This document shows positions 9,180 through 17,777 of a DNA stretch of 64,000 bases, piece by piece. The translations under genes were made by a program, and so were the position numbers. The notes under the pieces are model-generated. The model was not told where the DNA came from, ran no database searches, and saw nothing but the letters and a program-made list of their open reading frames with translations. Positions within the stretch are counted from its first letter, which is position 1; the number at the start of each line of letters is the position of its first letter. The DNA comes from Flavobacterium cerinum. Its GTDB lineage: Bacteria; Bacteroidota; Bacteroidia; Flavobacteriales; Flavobacteriaceae. The stretch lies in contig NZ_CP101751.1 of NCBI RefSeq assembly GCF_024496085.1, positions 248,001 through 312,000 of the forward strand, given 5' to 3'.

Positions 9180-10445
9180 ATGCTATTTTATAAAAAACTA
9201 CGATTCTTACTGATCCTTTCTTGTGTATTATCCGGTTCTGCTTCCGTTTTTTCCCAGGTTGAAAAAGAAGTGAATCCGCCGTTTAATATTAAAACCGTTT
9301 CATTTGTACAAAGCGGAGCCAATACAATCCCGATGTTCCGATTGGGAGATCCTTTCGAATTACAGTTTGATGATTTATTCGGTAATGAAGCTGATTATTA
9401 TTATACTATAACACAATGTAATTACGACTGGACACCTACAATGCTGGCAAAGTCAGAATACCTACAGGGAATGGACAATCAAAGGATTATGACCTACCTG
9501 AACTCCTTTAATACACTTCAAATCTATTCACATTATAAGCAGGCATTCCCGAATCGATTTAACCGCATATTATTATCCGGAAATTATATTATCAAAATCT
9601 TCAATGATAGTCAGGAACTAGTTTTTTCCAGACGCTTTATCATTTATGAAGAGACCCTTTCTGTTCCCCTACAAATCAAGCGTTCCCGTAACCTGACTGA
9701 CATCGAGAAAAAACAAAACATGGATTTCACGATCAAAATGGGGGAAAACAACTTACAAAATCCTATTCAGAATATTAAAGTTGCCTTATTACAAAACGGA
9801 AGATGGGACAATGCTATTTTAAATATCAAACCGCAATATACATTAGGTTCCGATCTTATTTACCGTTACAATCAGGAGACTCAATTCTGGGGCGGAAACG
9901 AATTTTTATATTTCGACAATAAAGACATTCGTAATCCGGGTAACAATGTAGGAAAAGTGACTTCGGGAGAGATTTACAATTCACTTTTATTCGCCAATTC
10001 ACCAAGAGGTAACCAACCCTACACCTATTATCCGGATATAAACGGTAGTTTTTATATTCGCAATATCAGTTCTGACAATCCGGAGACAGAAGCCGATTAT
10101 GCCTGGGTTTATTTTACATTGATCCCTCCTACTACAATTGACAAAAAAGACATTTATGTAAACGGTATGTTTAACAATTATGCGCTTTCCCCTGAAAATA
10201 AGATGGATTTCAACAAAGAAAAAGGGGTTTACGAAAAGGCTATTTTACTCAAGCAAGGTTTTGTAAACTATCAATATGTGATGTTAGACGCCAAAGGAAA
10301 AGTAGACAATCAGAACGCTATTGACGGCAATTTCTACCAAACCGAAAACAATTATTTTGTAATTGTCTATTATCGCGGAAACAATGATCGTTATGACAAA
10401 ATAATAGGCCGTGGTTTTGCTACATCCGAAAACATCACGAATTAA
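9180..10445 (+). CDS. Type IX secretion system Plug protein (DUF5103)
   Basis: A 421-residue protein with an N-terminal signal peptide (hydrophobic to about residue 25, SVFSQ). The body fits DUF5103: early segment NPPFNIKTVSF, then YYYTITQCNYDW and the long beta-rich domain; the C-terminal part (IYVNGMFNNY) looks like an E-set/CBM-like beta-sandwich. In Flavobacterium johnsoniae the DUF5103 protein (Plug) closes the periplasmic side of the giant SprA translocon of the type IX secretion system. No other T9SS gene is in the window, so this is a dispersed component. Family assignment is from recalled motifs. Confidence 0.8.
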   Translation: MLFYKKLRFLLILSCVLSGSASVFSQVEKEVNPPFNIKTVSFVQSGANTIPMFRLGDPFELQFDDLFGNEADYYYTITQCNYDWTPTMLAKSEYLQGMDNQRIMTYLNSFNTLQIYSHYKQAFPNRFNRILLSGNYIIKIFNDSQELVFSRRFIIYEETLSVPLQIKRSRNLTDIEKKQNMDFTIKMGENNLQNPIQNIKVALLQNGRWDNAILNIKPQYTLGSDLIYRYNQETQFWGGNEFLYFDNKDIRNPGNNVGKVTSGEIYNSLLFANSPRGNQPYTYYPDINGSFYIRNISSDNPETEADYAWVYFTLIPPTTIDKKDIYVNGMFNNYALSPENKMDFNKEKGVYEKAILLKQGFVNYQYVMLDAKGKVDNQNAIDGNFYQTENNYFVIVYYRGNNDRYDKIIGRGFATSENITN

Positions 10446-10484
10446 AAAAGTTTTAAATTTAACAGAATAGATACAAATATTTGT

Positions 10485-10492
10485 TATTTTTG
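10485..10492 (+). promoter_or_regulatory. -7 promoter box upstream of apaG
   Basis: TATTTTTG fits TAnnTTTG, 31 bases before the apaG ATG. No convincing -33 element was seen. Confidence 0.5.
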
Positions 10493-10523
10493 GAATTGTT
10501 TCTCAAAAAACCAATCAAATATT

Positions 10524-10910
10524 ATGGTTTCACAAATAACCAGAGGTATAAAAATTTCAGTCCTGACTAGTTTTGAAGGCACTTACTTCAAGAACTACAA
10601 GATTCATTTTGCCTTTAGTTATGAGATTACGATTGAAAACCAGAGTAAAGACTCCGTACAATTAAATTCCAGACATTGGGAAATCTACGATTCGCTTAAC
10701 GATTTAGAAATTGTTGACGGAGAAGGTGTGATCGGCAAAAAACCCGTTATCAAACCCGGCGAAAAGCATACCTACAGTTCCGGATGCCTTCTTTCCTCAC
10801 CTTTCGGAGCCATGCGAGGGTATTTCAACATGATCAATTTTACCTCAACGCGTTCGTTCCGTGTAATAATTCCTACATTCCGTTTAAGCGCTCCTTTTGC
10901 CTTGAACTAA
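10524..10910 (+). CDS. apaG: ApaG domain protein
   Basis: A 128-residue protein consisting of a single ApaG fibronectin-III-like domain: FAFSYEITIENQS, LNSRHWEIYDS, VVGxxP-type GEGVIGKKPVI, and YSSGCLLSSPFGAMRGYF. Family length is 120-130 residues, so it is complete. ApaG has been linked genetically to Co2+/Mg2+ homeostasis and Ap4A metabolism, but its molecular activity is not settled. It sits alone between the T9SS Plug gene and pruA with its own promoter box. Confidence 0.93.
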   Translation: MVSQITRGIKISVLTSFEGTYFKNYKIHFAFSYEITIENQSKDSVQLNSRHWEIYDSLNDLEIVDGEGVIGKKPVIKPGEKHTYSSGCLLSSPFGAMRGYFNMINFTSTRSFRVIIPTFRLSAPFALN

Positions 10911-10967
10911 ATCATATTTTACCAAAGCATTAACACCACAAAAAAGACCTTTTTCGTTAATAATTTG

Positions 10968-10975
10968 TATCTTCG
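10968..10975 (+). promoter_or_regulatory. Candidate -7 box upstream of pruA
   Basis: TATCTTCG, one mismatch to TAnnTTTG, 38 bases before the pruA ATG. Confidence 0.45.
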
Positions 10976-11013
10976 CTACGCGAAAATTTGATAATTAATA
11001 AATACAAATTGTT

Positions 11014-12639
11014 ATGCCAAAAGGAATTTATAATGTACCTGTAGCGGTTAACGAGCCTGTTAAATCGTATGCACCGGGTACACCGGAAAGAGATGCTGTT
11101 TTAGCGACTTTCAAAGAATTGTACAACGCTAAAGTTGATGTGCCTTTATATATTGGCGGTGAGGAAATCCGTACCGGAAAAACAAAAAACCTAACACCTC
11201 CGTTTGATCACAAACACATCGTGGGACAGTACCACGAAGCCGAAAAAGAACATATTGAAAAAGCAATCAGTACCGCTTTGGAAGCAAAGAAAAAATGGGC
11301 TGCTCTTTCATGGGAACACCGCGCTTCAATCTTCTTAAAAGCCGCTGACTTATTAGCAGGACCATACCGTGCTAAAATCAATGCTGCCACTATGATCGCT
11401 CAGGCGAAAACAGTACACCAGGCAGAAATTGACTCAGCTTGTGAATTAATTGACTTTTTACGTTTTAACGTTCAGTTCATGACTCAGGTGTATGCTGAGC
11501 AACCGATTTCATCCGAAGGCGTTTGGAATCGTGTAGAACACCGTCCGTTAGAAGGATTTGTATATGCTATTACGCCGTTTAACTTTACAGCCATTGCAGG
11601 AAACTTACCGGCATCACCGGCTTTAATGGGGAACGTTGTAGTATGGAAACCAAGTGCTACTCAAATTTACTCAGCTAATGTAATTGTTGAGGTTTTCAAA
11701 TTAGCCGGTTTACCTGACGGTGTTATCAACGTAGTGTATGGTAACTCTGCTATGATTTCTGAGACTTTATTGGCAAGCCCTGATTTTGCGGGGATCCACT
11801 TTACCGGTTCTACAGGCGTTTTCAATGATATGTGGGCTAAAATCGGACAAAACATCAGCCGATACAAAACGTATCCGAGAATCGTAGGAGAAACAGGTGG
11901 TAAAGATTTCGTATTAGCACACCCTTCTTCTATTCCTGCGCAGGTTGCTACTGCTTTATCGCGTGGTGCATTCGAATATCAGGGACAGAAATGTTCCGCT
12001 GCTTCAAGAGCTTATTTACCAAAATCAACATGGCCGGCAGTTAAAGAACAATTGGTTGCCGATATCGCATCTATGAAAATGGGATCTCCTGAAGATCCGT
12101 CAAATTTCGTATCTGCCGTGATTTCTGAAAGCTCTTTCGATAAATTGGCAAGTTATATCGATCAGGCAAAAAAAGACAGCGATGCTGAAATCATCGCCGG
12201 TGGTAACTACGATAAATCGGTAGGTTATTTTATTGAGCCAACCGTGATTGTAACTACAAATCCGAAATACACAACTATGGAAACCGAATTATTCGGACCA
12301 GTGTTAACCATCTACGTATACGAAGATGCGAAATGGGAAGAAACCCTTGCTCTAGTGGACAGTACTTCTGAATATGCTTTAACAGGCGCTATTTTCAGTC
12401 AGGATCGTTATGCTATCGAGCAAGCTACAAAAGCACTTGAAAATGCAGCCGGTAACTTCTACATTAATGATAAACCGACAGGAGCTGTTGTAGGACAACA
12501 ACCTTTCGGAGGAGCAAGAGCATCCGGAACTAACGATAAAGCCGGTTCCGTATTAAACTTAATGCGTTGGGTTTCCCCAAGAACCATTAAGGAAACTTTC
12601 GTTCCGCCAACAAATTACAGATATCCGTTCTTAGGGTAA
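11014..12639 (+). CDS. pruA: L-glutamate gamma-semialdehyde (1-pyrroline-5-carboxylate) dehydrogenase
   Basis: A 541-residue NAD-dependent aldehyde dehydrogenase of the P5CDH family, oxidising glutamate semialdehyde to glutamate in proline catabolism. The general base Glu293 (VGETGGKDF) and catalytic Cys327 (GQKCSAASRAY) are present, along with ITPFNFTAIAGN and the FTGSTGVF cofactor loop. Length matches monofunctional PruA; there is no proline dehydrogenase domain and no putA/proDH neighbour here. A palindromic repeat and then a terminator follow. Confidence 0.95.
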   Translation: MPKGIYNVPVAVNEPVKSYAPGTPERDAVLATFKELYNAKVDVPLYIGGEEIRTGKTKNLTPPFDHKHIVGQYHEAEKEHIEKAISTALEAKKKWAALSWEHRASIFLKAADLLAGPYRAKINAATMIAQAKTVHQAEIDSACELIDFLRFNVQFMTQVYAEQPISSEGVWNRVEHRPLEGFVYAITPFNFTAIAGNLPASPALMGNVVVWKPSATQIYSANVIVEVFKLAGLPDGVINVVYGNSAMISETLLASPDFAGIHFTGSTGVFNDMWAKIGQNISRYKTYPRIVGETGGKDFVLAHPSSIPAQVATALSRGAFEYQGQKCSAASRAYLPKSTWPAVKEQLVADIASMKMGSPEDPSNFVSAVISESSFDKLASYIDQAKKDSDAEIIAGGNYDKSVGYFIEPTVIVTTNPKYTTMETELFGPVLTIYVYEDAKWEETLALVDSTSEYALTGAIFSQDRYAIEQATKALENAAGNFYINDKPTGAVVGQQPFGGARASGTNDKAGSVLNLMRWVSPRTIKETFVPPTNYRYPFLG

Positions 12640-12649
12640 TATCTATACG

Positions 12650-12675
12650 CCTGACAGGTTTTTAAACCTGTCAGG
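12650..12675. repeat. Palindromic repeat, CCTGACAGGTTT family, copy 1
   Basis: Perfect 12-base arms (12650-12661 and 12664-12675) separated by TT. The same core occurs twice more at 20254-20286 and 20302-20315. It is followed here by a separate terminator hairpin, so it is unlikely to be the terminator itself. Confidence 0.8.
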
Positions 12676-12683
12676 TAATAAAC

Positions 12684-12713
12684 AAAAAAGCGTGTTAAAA
12701 CACGCTTTTTTTA
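12684..12713. terminator. Hairpin terminator after pruA, shared with rsmG
   Basis: GCGTGTT / AACACGC arms (12690-12696, 12699-12705) flanked by A6 on the left and a T-run on the right, between convergent pruA and rsmG. Confidence 0.8.
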
Positions 12714-12734
12714 TTCTATTAAATTCGACCGGTT

Positions 12735-13364
12735 TTACACCTTATATTTTAGCGGTAAGTGCACCACTTTTTTAGTTTCAAAAAACTCCGCTTCAAAATA
12801 ATCCGACAGGTTGTACTGCGTCGCTTTAGGAAAGTTCTGTAATTCTTCCGTCAGATCACCGCCTTTTAAATATAGAATACCGTTTTTCAGTTCGTGATTT
12901 TGCTTTTTACGCACTTTATCTTTTACCCATTGCACAAAATCCGGCATATTCGTTACCGCACGGCTAACAACAAAATCAAATTCTGCTTTTACATTCTCAG
13001 CACGCATCTGCTCTGCTTTTACATTTTGAAGTCCCAAAGCTGTCGCTACTTCATTTACCACACGGATTTTCTTAGCAATCACATCAATCAGATAAAAATC
13101 CACTTCAGGATACAGAATTGCCAACGGAATACCGGGAAAACCACCACCGGTTCCGACATCCATAATTTTTGATCCGGATTTAAACGCTAAAACTTTAGCA
13201 ATTCCAAGTGAATGTAATACGTGTTTCTCGTATAATTCGTCAATATCTTTTCTCGAAATCACATTAATTTTTGCGTTCCAATCCTGATATAAACCTTCCA
13301 ATTGGCTAAACTTAAAAATCTGATCTTCTGTGAGATTAGGAAAATACTTTACAATATCCTGCAT
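12735..13364 (-). CDS. rsmG: 16S rRNA (guanine527-N7)-methyltransferase
   Basis: A 209-residue SAM-dependent methyltransferase that methylates G527 of 16S rRNA. Motifs: YEKHVLHSLG, the SAM loop MDVGTGGGFPGIPLAILYP and the FVVSRAV region, all typical of RsmG/GidB. The frame extends to 13415 with a basic, unconserved stretch, but the -7 box at 13381-13388 lies inside that extension, so the ATG at 13364 is taken. The adjacent gene is divergent with its own promoter. Confidence 0.94.
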   Translation of the reverse strand: MQDIVKYFPNLTEDQIFKFSQLEGLYQDWNAKINVISRKDIDELYEKHVLHSLGIAKVLAFKSGSKIMDVGTGGGFPGIPLAILYPEVDFYLIDVIAKKIRVVNEVATALGLQNVKAEQMRAENVKAEFDFVVSRAVTNMPDFVQWVKDKVRKKQNHELKNGILYLKGGDLTEELQNFPKATQYNLSDYFEAEFFETKKVVHLPLKYKV

Positions 13365-13380
13365 TGTTCTAAATTTTATG

Positions 13381-13388
13381 CAAAAGTA
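13381..13388 (-). promoter_or_regulatory. -7 promoter box of rsmG
   Basis: Minus-strand TACTTTTG followed by CA, 17 bases before the ATG at 13364. It decides the start codon. Confidence 0.6.
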
Positions 13389-13444
13389 ATCATTTTGTCC
13401 TTCATTTTTTTTCATTTTTAACCTATTACATTTCTATTAATAAT

Positions 13445-13452
13445 TACCTTTG
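13445..13452 (+). promoter_or_regulatory. -7 promoter box of the desaturase gene
   Basis: TACCTTTG fits TAnnTTTG, 29 bases before the ATG at 13481. Confidence 0.55.
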
Positions 13453-13480
13453 AACGGAAATTTTGCATTTTAATAAACTT

Positions 13481-14575
13481 ATGATAAAACAGACTCCACT
13501 TTTTTCAAAAACCGATAGTTTAAAATTTTTCAGGACGCTAAACAAACGAGTTAACGATTATTTTAAGGAAAATAATATCAAGAAAACCGGAAACTGGAAA
13601 TTACACATGAAGACCATTATCATGTTTAGTATTTTTTTAGTTCCGTATTTTTTAATCCTAACTATTAGTATGCCGCTTTGGATTCATTTACTAATGACAA
13701 TTCTGATTGGTATTGGAATGGCCGGTGTTGGAATGAACGTTATGCACGACGGGAACCATGGTGCTTACTCATCAAAACCCTGGTTAAATAAAATTATGGG
13801 CGGTAGTATGTATATTCTTGCCGGAAATGTTTACAACTGGCAAGTACAACACAATGTATTACACCACACTTACACCAATATCCACGGCCATGATGAAGAT
13901 CTAGACGCAGGGCGAATTATCCGTTTTACCGAACACGCGAAATGGTCACCTGTACACCGTTTTCAACAATACTATTCCATTTTCCTATACGGTTTATTAA
14001 CTTTTAACTGGGCGATTACGACCGATTTCCGTCAGATGCGACGTTATATCAAACGAAAATTATCGTATGGTGAATTCCCAAGTCCGTTCAAATTATGGAC
14101 AACATTGGTCATTACTAAAATCATTTATTTTGCTTTATGGTTAATCCTTCCGATGCTTTTAGGAATCGTTTGGTGGGAAGTATTATTAGGATTCTTTATC
14201 ATGCACTATACCGCCGGATTGATTCTGAGCGTAGTATTCCAATTGGCACACGTTGTAGAAGACATTCATCATCCGCAACCGGACGAAAACGGAGAATTGG
14301 AAAACACATGGGCAGTTCACCAATTGTACACCACAGCTAATTTTGCTCCTAAAAACAAAATTGTAAACTGGTATACCGGAGGTTTGAATCACCAGATTGA
14401 ACATCATATTTTCCCGAATATCAGTCATATTCACTATAGTAAGATCGGGGAAATTGTAAAACAAACCGCTATGGAATGTAATCTTCCGTATTATGAATTT
14501 AAAACGATGCGTTCAGCTGTTTATTCTCATTTTAAACATTTAAAAGAAATGGGACAAAAACCCGCAATCGCTTAA
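13481..14575 (+). CDS. Membrane fatty acid desaturase (acyl-CoA/acyl-lipid type)
   Basis: A 364-residue integral membrane di-iron desaturase. The three histidine boxes are intact: HDGNH (about 89-93), HNVLHH (about 124-129) and HQIEHH (about 304-309); the Gln-containing third box is typical of front-end desaturases and related bacterial enzymes. Hydrophobic pairs lie near residues 45-85 and 205-245. It introduces a cis double bond into membrane fatty acids; the position cannot be told from sequence. The longer frame starts with TTG at 13463, only 11 bases after the -7 box, so the ATG at 13481 is preferred. Confidence 0.92.
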   Translation: MIKQTPLFSKTDSLKFFRTLNKRVNDYFKENNIKKTGNWKLHMKTIIMFSIFLVPYFLILTISMPLWIHLLMTILIGIGMAGVGMNVMHDGNHGAYSSKPWLNKIMGGSMYILAGNVYNWQVQHNVLHHTYTNIHGHDEDLDAGRIIRFTEHAKWSPVHRFQQYYSIFLYGLLTFNWAITTDFRQMRRYIKRKLSYGEFPSPFKLWTTLVITKIIYFALWLILPMLLGIVWWEVLLGFFIMHYTAGLILSVVFQLAHVVEDIHHPQPDENGELENTWAVHQLYTTANFAPKNKIVNWYTGGLNHQIEHHIFPNISHIHYSKIGEIVKQTAMECNLPYYEFKTMRSAVYSHFKHLKEMGQKPAIA

Positions 14576-14624
14576 AAATACTACTTGCATACACACACTT
14601 AAACATCAAAACAAAATTATTTTT

Positions 14625-15827
14625 ATGAATCCGCTTTCTGATAGAATTAATAATTTATCGACATCGCAAACCCTGGCCATGGCAGCCAAAGCCAGAGAAT
14701 TAAAAGCTGCCGGAATAGATATTATCAGCTTAAGTTTGGGTGAACCCGACTTTAATACACCTGATTTTATTAAAGAAGCAGCCATCCAGGCTATTCACGA
14801 CAATTACAGTTCCTATCCTCCTGTTGAAGGTTATCCGGAACTAAAAGAAGCTATTTGTAAAAAATTCAAACGAGATAACGGGCTTGACTACAAACCATCC
14901 CAAATTGTAGTATCGACCGGTGCAAAACAATCGTTATACAATATTGCTCAGGTTATGATCAATCCCGGGGATGAAGTAATCCTTCCGGCACCGTACTGGG
15001 TAAGCTATTACGAAATCATTAAAATGGCCGGCGGTATTCCGGTAGAAGTTCCGACCTCTATCGAAAACGATTTCAAAATCACACCGGAACAATTAGAAGC
15101 TGCTATTACACCGGCAACCAAAATGATGTGGTATAGCTCTCCTTGTAATCCAAGCGGATCTGTATACAGCAAAGAAGAATTAACAGAACTGGTTAAAGTT
15201 TTAGAAAAGCATCCTTCTGTTTATGTGGTATCGGATGAAATTTACGAACACATTAACTTCACCGGATCGTATTGCAGCATCGCATCTATTCCAGGTATGT
15301 TAGACAGAACCATCACGGTAAACGGTGTTGCCAAAGCTTTTGCTATGACCGGATGGAGAATCGGTTATATCGGTGCTCCGGAATTTATCGCCAAAGCCTG
15401 TACAAAAATGCAGGGGCAAGTAACCAGCGGTGCTAATACTATTGCACAACGCGCTACAATTGCCGCAGTTGAAGCAGATCCATCTGTATTAAAACATATG
15501 GTTCAGGCTTTCCAACAAAGAAGAGATTTAGTAGTTAGTTTGATCAAAGAAATTCCAGGTATGAAAATTAACGTTCCGGATGGCGCATTTTACGTTTTCC
15601 CGGACGTATCGGCTTTCTTCGGAAAAACACTACGCGGTACACAGATCAACAATGCAGATGATTTTGCTATGTATCTTCTGGCTGAAGCCAATGTGGCTAC
15701 CGTTACCGGAGACGCCTTCGGAAATCCGAACTGTATCCGTTTTTCATATGCAACCAGCGACGACCTACTGAAAGAAGCACTGCACCGTATCAAAGAAGCG
15801 GTAGCAACTTCGGAAGTTTTAGCATAA
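14625..15827 (+). CDS. PLP-dependent class I aminotransferase (aspartate aminotransferase type)
   Basis: A 400-residue cytosolic fold-type I PLP enzyme. Features: SLGEPDFNTP near the N-terminus, YPPVEGYPELKEA, SSPCNPSGSVY with the PLP-contacting Asn, SDEIYEH with Asp204, and the Schiff-base Lys237 in NGVAKAFAMTGWRIGY. It resembles aspartate/prephenate aminotransferases of the AspC/AspB subgroup; substrate choice needs assay. The lysine motif has Val-Ala where most relatives have Phe-Ser. A terminator follows. Confidence 0.92.
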   Translation: MNPLSDRINNLSTSQTLAMAAKARELKAAGIDIISLSLGEPDFNTPDFIKEAAIQAIHDNYSSYPPVEGYPELKEAICKKFKRDNGLDYKPSQIVVSTGAKQSLYNIAQVMINPGDEVILPAPYWVSYYEIIKMAGGIPVEVPTSIENDFKITPEQLEAAITPATKMMWYSSPCNPSGSVYSKEELTELVKVLEKHPSVYVVSDEIYEHINFTGSYCSIASIPGMLDRTITVNGVAKAFAMTGWRIGYIGAPEFIAKACTKMQGQVTSGANTIAQRATIAAVEADPSVLKHMVQAFQQRRDLVVSLIKEIPGMKINVPDGAFYVFPDVSAFFGKTLRGTQINNADDFAMYLLAEANVATVTGDAFGNPNCIRFSYATSDDLLKEALHRIKEAVATSEVLA

Positions 15828-15833
15828 ATTTAC

Positions 15834-15858
15834 GCCCTGGGTTTCCCGGGGCTTTTTT
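15834..15858 (+). terminator. Hairpin terminator after the aminotransferase gene
   Basis: GCCCTGGG / CCCGGGGC arms with a TTT loop (one T-G pair) and a run of six T. Confidence 0.85.
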
Positions 15859-15918
15859 ATTTCAAACAGCATCCGATATTCTCCTTTAAATCACACTATT
15901 AAACCATAACACACAACA

Positions 15919-17085
15919 ATGACTAAAAAAATATTACTATTAGGTTCCGGCGAACTCGGAAAAGAATTTGTGATCGCAGCACAACGTATCGGTCAAACCG
16001 TTATTGCAGTTGACAGTTATGCAAATGCTCCGGCCATGCAGGTTGCCCATCAGTTTGAAGTAATCAATATGCTGGACGGCGATGCACTGGATACGATTGT
16101 AGCCAAACATCAACCTGATTTTATTGTTCCGGAGATTGAGGCCATCCGTACTGAACGTTTTTATGATTACGAAAAGCAAGGTATCACCGTAGTCCCGTCG
16201 GCTAAAGCAGCCAACTTTACCATGAACCGAAAAGCGATTCGTGATCTGGCAGCTAAAGAACTCGGTCTTCGTACCGCAAATTACCGTTATGCTACATCGG
16301 CTTCAGAATTGGAAAAAGCCGTTTCGGAAGTAGGCATCCCTTGTGTTGTAAAACCATTAATGTCGTCATCCGGAAAAGGACAATCCACAATTAAATCGGA
16401 AAGCGATATCGAAAAAGCCTGGCAATATGCCGTAGAAGGTTCCCGCGGAGATGTTGTCGAAGTTATTGTAGAAGCTTTTGTTAATTTTAACTCCGAGATT
16501 ACTTTACTAACGATAACACAAAACAACAATCCTACTTTATTCTGCGCTCCTATCGGTCACCGTCAGGAACGAGGTGATTATCAGGAAAGCTGGCAACCGG
16601 CTCGTGTCTCTAATGCAGCTATTGCCGAAGCACAGGATATGGCACGAAAAGTTACCGAAGCTCTAGGTGGTGCCGGGTTATTTGGTGTTGAATTTTTCCT
16701 GACCGATGAAGGCGTTTATTTTTCTGAATTGTCACCACGACCTCACGACACCGGAATGGTTACATTGGCCGGAACACAGAATTTTAACGAATTTGAATTA
16801 CACCTTCGTGCTATCTTAAGCCTACCAATCGCAGCTATCACTTTAGAGAAAAACGGAGCCAGTGCTGTAATATTAGCTTCCGAAAATTCAGATAACCCTA
16901 CATTTAGCGGAGTTGAAAAAGTAGCTGCATTACCGAAAACCGATTTCAGACTATTCGGGAAACCTACTTCGAGACCGTATCGCAGAATGGGTGTTGTATT
17001 AACCAATGACACATTGGAAACCCCAATTGAATCTATTACAGAAAGAGCCAAAGAAACAGCTGCATTAGTAACCGTAAACGCCTAA
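15919..17085 (+). CDS. purT: Formate-dependent phosphoribosylglycinamide formyltransferase
   Basis: A 388-residue ATP-grasp enzyme that makes formyl-GAR from GAR, formate and ATP in purine biosynthesis, bypassing folate-dependent PurN. Motifs: N-terminal [35 protein letters not shown] (ATP-binding loop), [28 protein letters not shown] (read across residues ~250-280) and SRPYRRMGV. Length is normal. The Crp-like regulator gene begins 3 bases after its stop, so the two are probably in one transcript. purH lies about 5 kb away in a separate unit. Confidence 0.96.
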   Translation: MTKKILLLGSGELGKEFVIAAQRIGQTVIAVDSYANAPAMQVAHQFEVINMLDGDALDTIVAKHQPDFIVPEIEAIRTERFYDYEKQGITVVPSAKAANFTMNRKAIRDLAAKELGLRTANYRYATSASELEKAVSEVGIPCVVKPLMSSSGKGQSTIKSESDIEKAWQYAVEGSRGDVVEVIVEAFVNFNSEITLLTITQNNNPTLFCAPIGHRQERGDYQESWQPARVSNAAIAEAQDMARKVTEALGGAGLFGVEFFLTDEGVYFSELSPRPHDTGMVTLAGTQNFNEFELHLRAILSLPIAAITLEKNGASAVILASENSDNPTFSGVEKVAALPKTDFRLFGKPTSRPYRRMGVVLTNDTLETPIESITERAKETAALVTVNA

Positions 17086-17088
17086 AAC

Positions 17089-17664
17089 ATGAATCTCCTC
17101 CTTGACACAATTGCCAAACATGTTACTTTAACTGCCGAAGAGCAGGAAAAGGTAGTATCGGTCATTGAATATAAGACATACAAAGCCAAAAGCATTTTAT
17201 TAAAGGAGGGTGAAATCTGTCTTTACTCTTATTTTGTTACCAAAGGGATTTTACGCAGTTATACGGTAGATGAAAACGGTGTAGAACATGTTATGAGTTT
17301 TGCTTCTCCCGGTTGGTGGATTGCCGATATGTATAGTTATCTTTCGCAACGTCCGGGTCAATTGTATATTGAAACCAATGAAGAATCGGAAGTGATATTG
17401 CTATCTAAAGAAAATCAGGAACGTTTGTATAATGAAGTTCCTAAAATAGAGCGTTTTTTCAGGATATTGATCGAAAACTCGCTTGTAGCCAATCAACAAC
17501 GGCTTATTGACAATCTCAGCTTTACCGCCGAAGCACGCTATGACAAGTTCACCAAAAAGCATCCGGATCTGATACATTGTCTGCCGCAAAAACAAATCGC
17601 TTCTTATATAGGTGTAACTCCGGAGTTTTTCAGTAAAATGAAAGCCCGTTTACTCAAAAAATAA
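17089..17664 (+). CDS. Crp/Fnr-family transcriptional regulator
   Basis: A 191-residue protein with a cyclic-nucleotide-binding-like beta-roll (about 20-115: KSILLKEGEICLYSYFVTKGILRSY) and a C-terminal helix-turn-helix (QKQIASYIGVTPEFFSKMKARLL). No Cys cluster for an Fe-S cluster is present, so it is not an Fnr-type oxygen sensor. Short Crp-like regulators of this shape are abundant in Flavobacteriia and usually have unknown effectors. It follows purT by 3 bases, and the pirin and YceI genes lie just downstream, making them candidate targets, but this is only proximity. Confidence 0.88.
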   Translation: MNLLLDTIAKHVTLTAEEQEKVVSVIEYKTYKAKSILLKEGEICLYSYFVTKGILRSYTVDENGVEHVMSFASPGWWIADMYSYLSQRPGQLYIETNEESEVILLSKENQERLYNEVPKIERFFRILIENSLVANQQRLIDNLSFTAEARYDKFTKKHPDLIHCLPQKQIASYIGVTPEFFSKMKARLLKK

Positions 17665-17672
17665 TACCTCTC

Positions 17673-17707
17673 AATCCCCGTCCGGTTTTTCTACGACGGG
17701 GATTTTT
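17673..17707 (+). terminator. Hairpin terminator after the Crp-like gene
   Basis: Ten-base arms AATCCCCGTC / GACGGGGATT (17673-17682, 17695-17704) followed by a T-run. Confidence 0.85.
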
Positions 17708-17750
17708 CATTTCTTAATCTAGGTTAAGTGTATTCGATTTCAATTGGTTG

Positions 17751-17758
17751 TATCTTTG
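17751..17758 (+). promoter_or_regulatory. -7 promoter box of the pirin gene
   Basis: TATCTTTG fits TAnnTTTG, 19 bases before the ATG at 17778, supporting the long start. Confidence 0.6.
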
Positions 17759-17777
17759 AATCATCAAAATAACCGTT

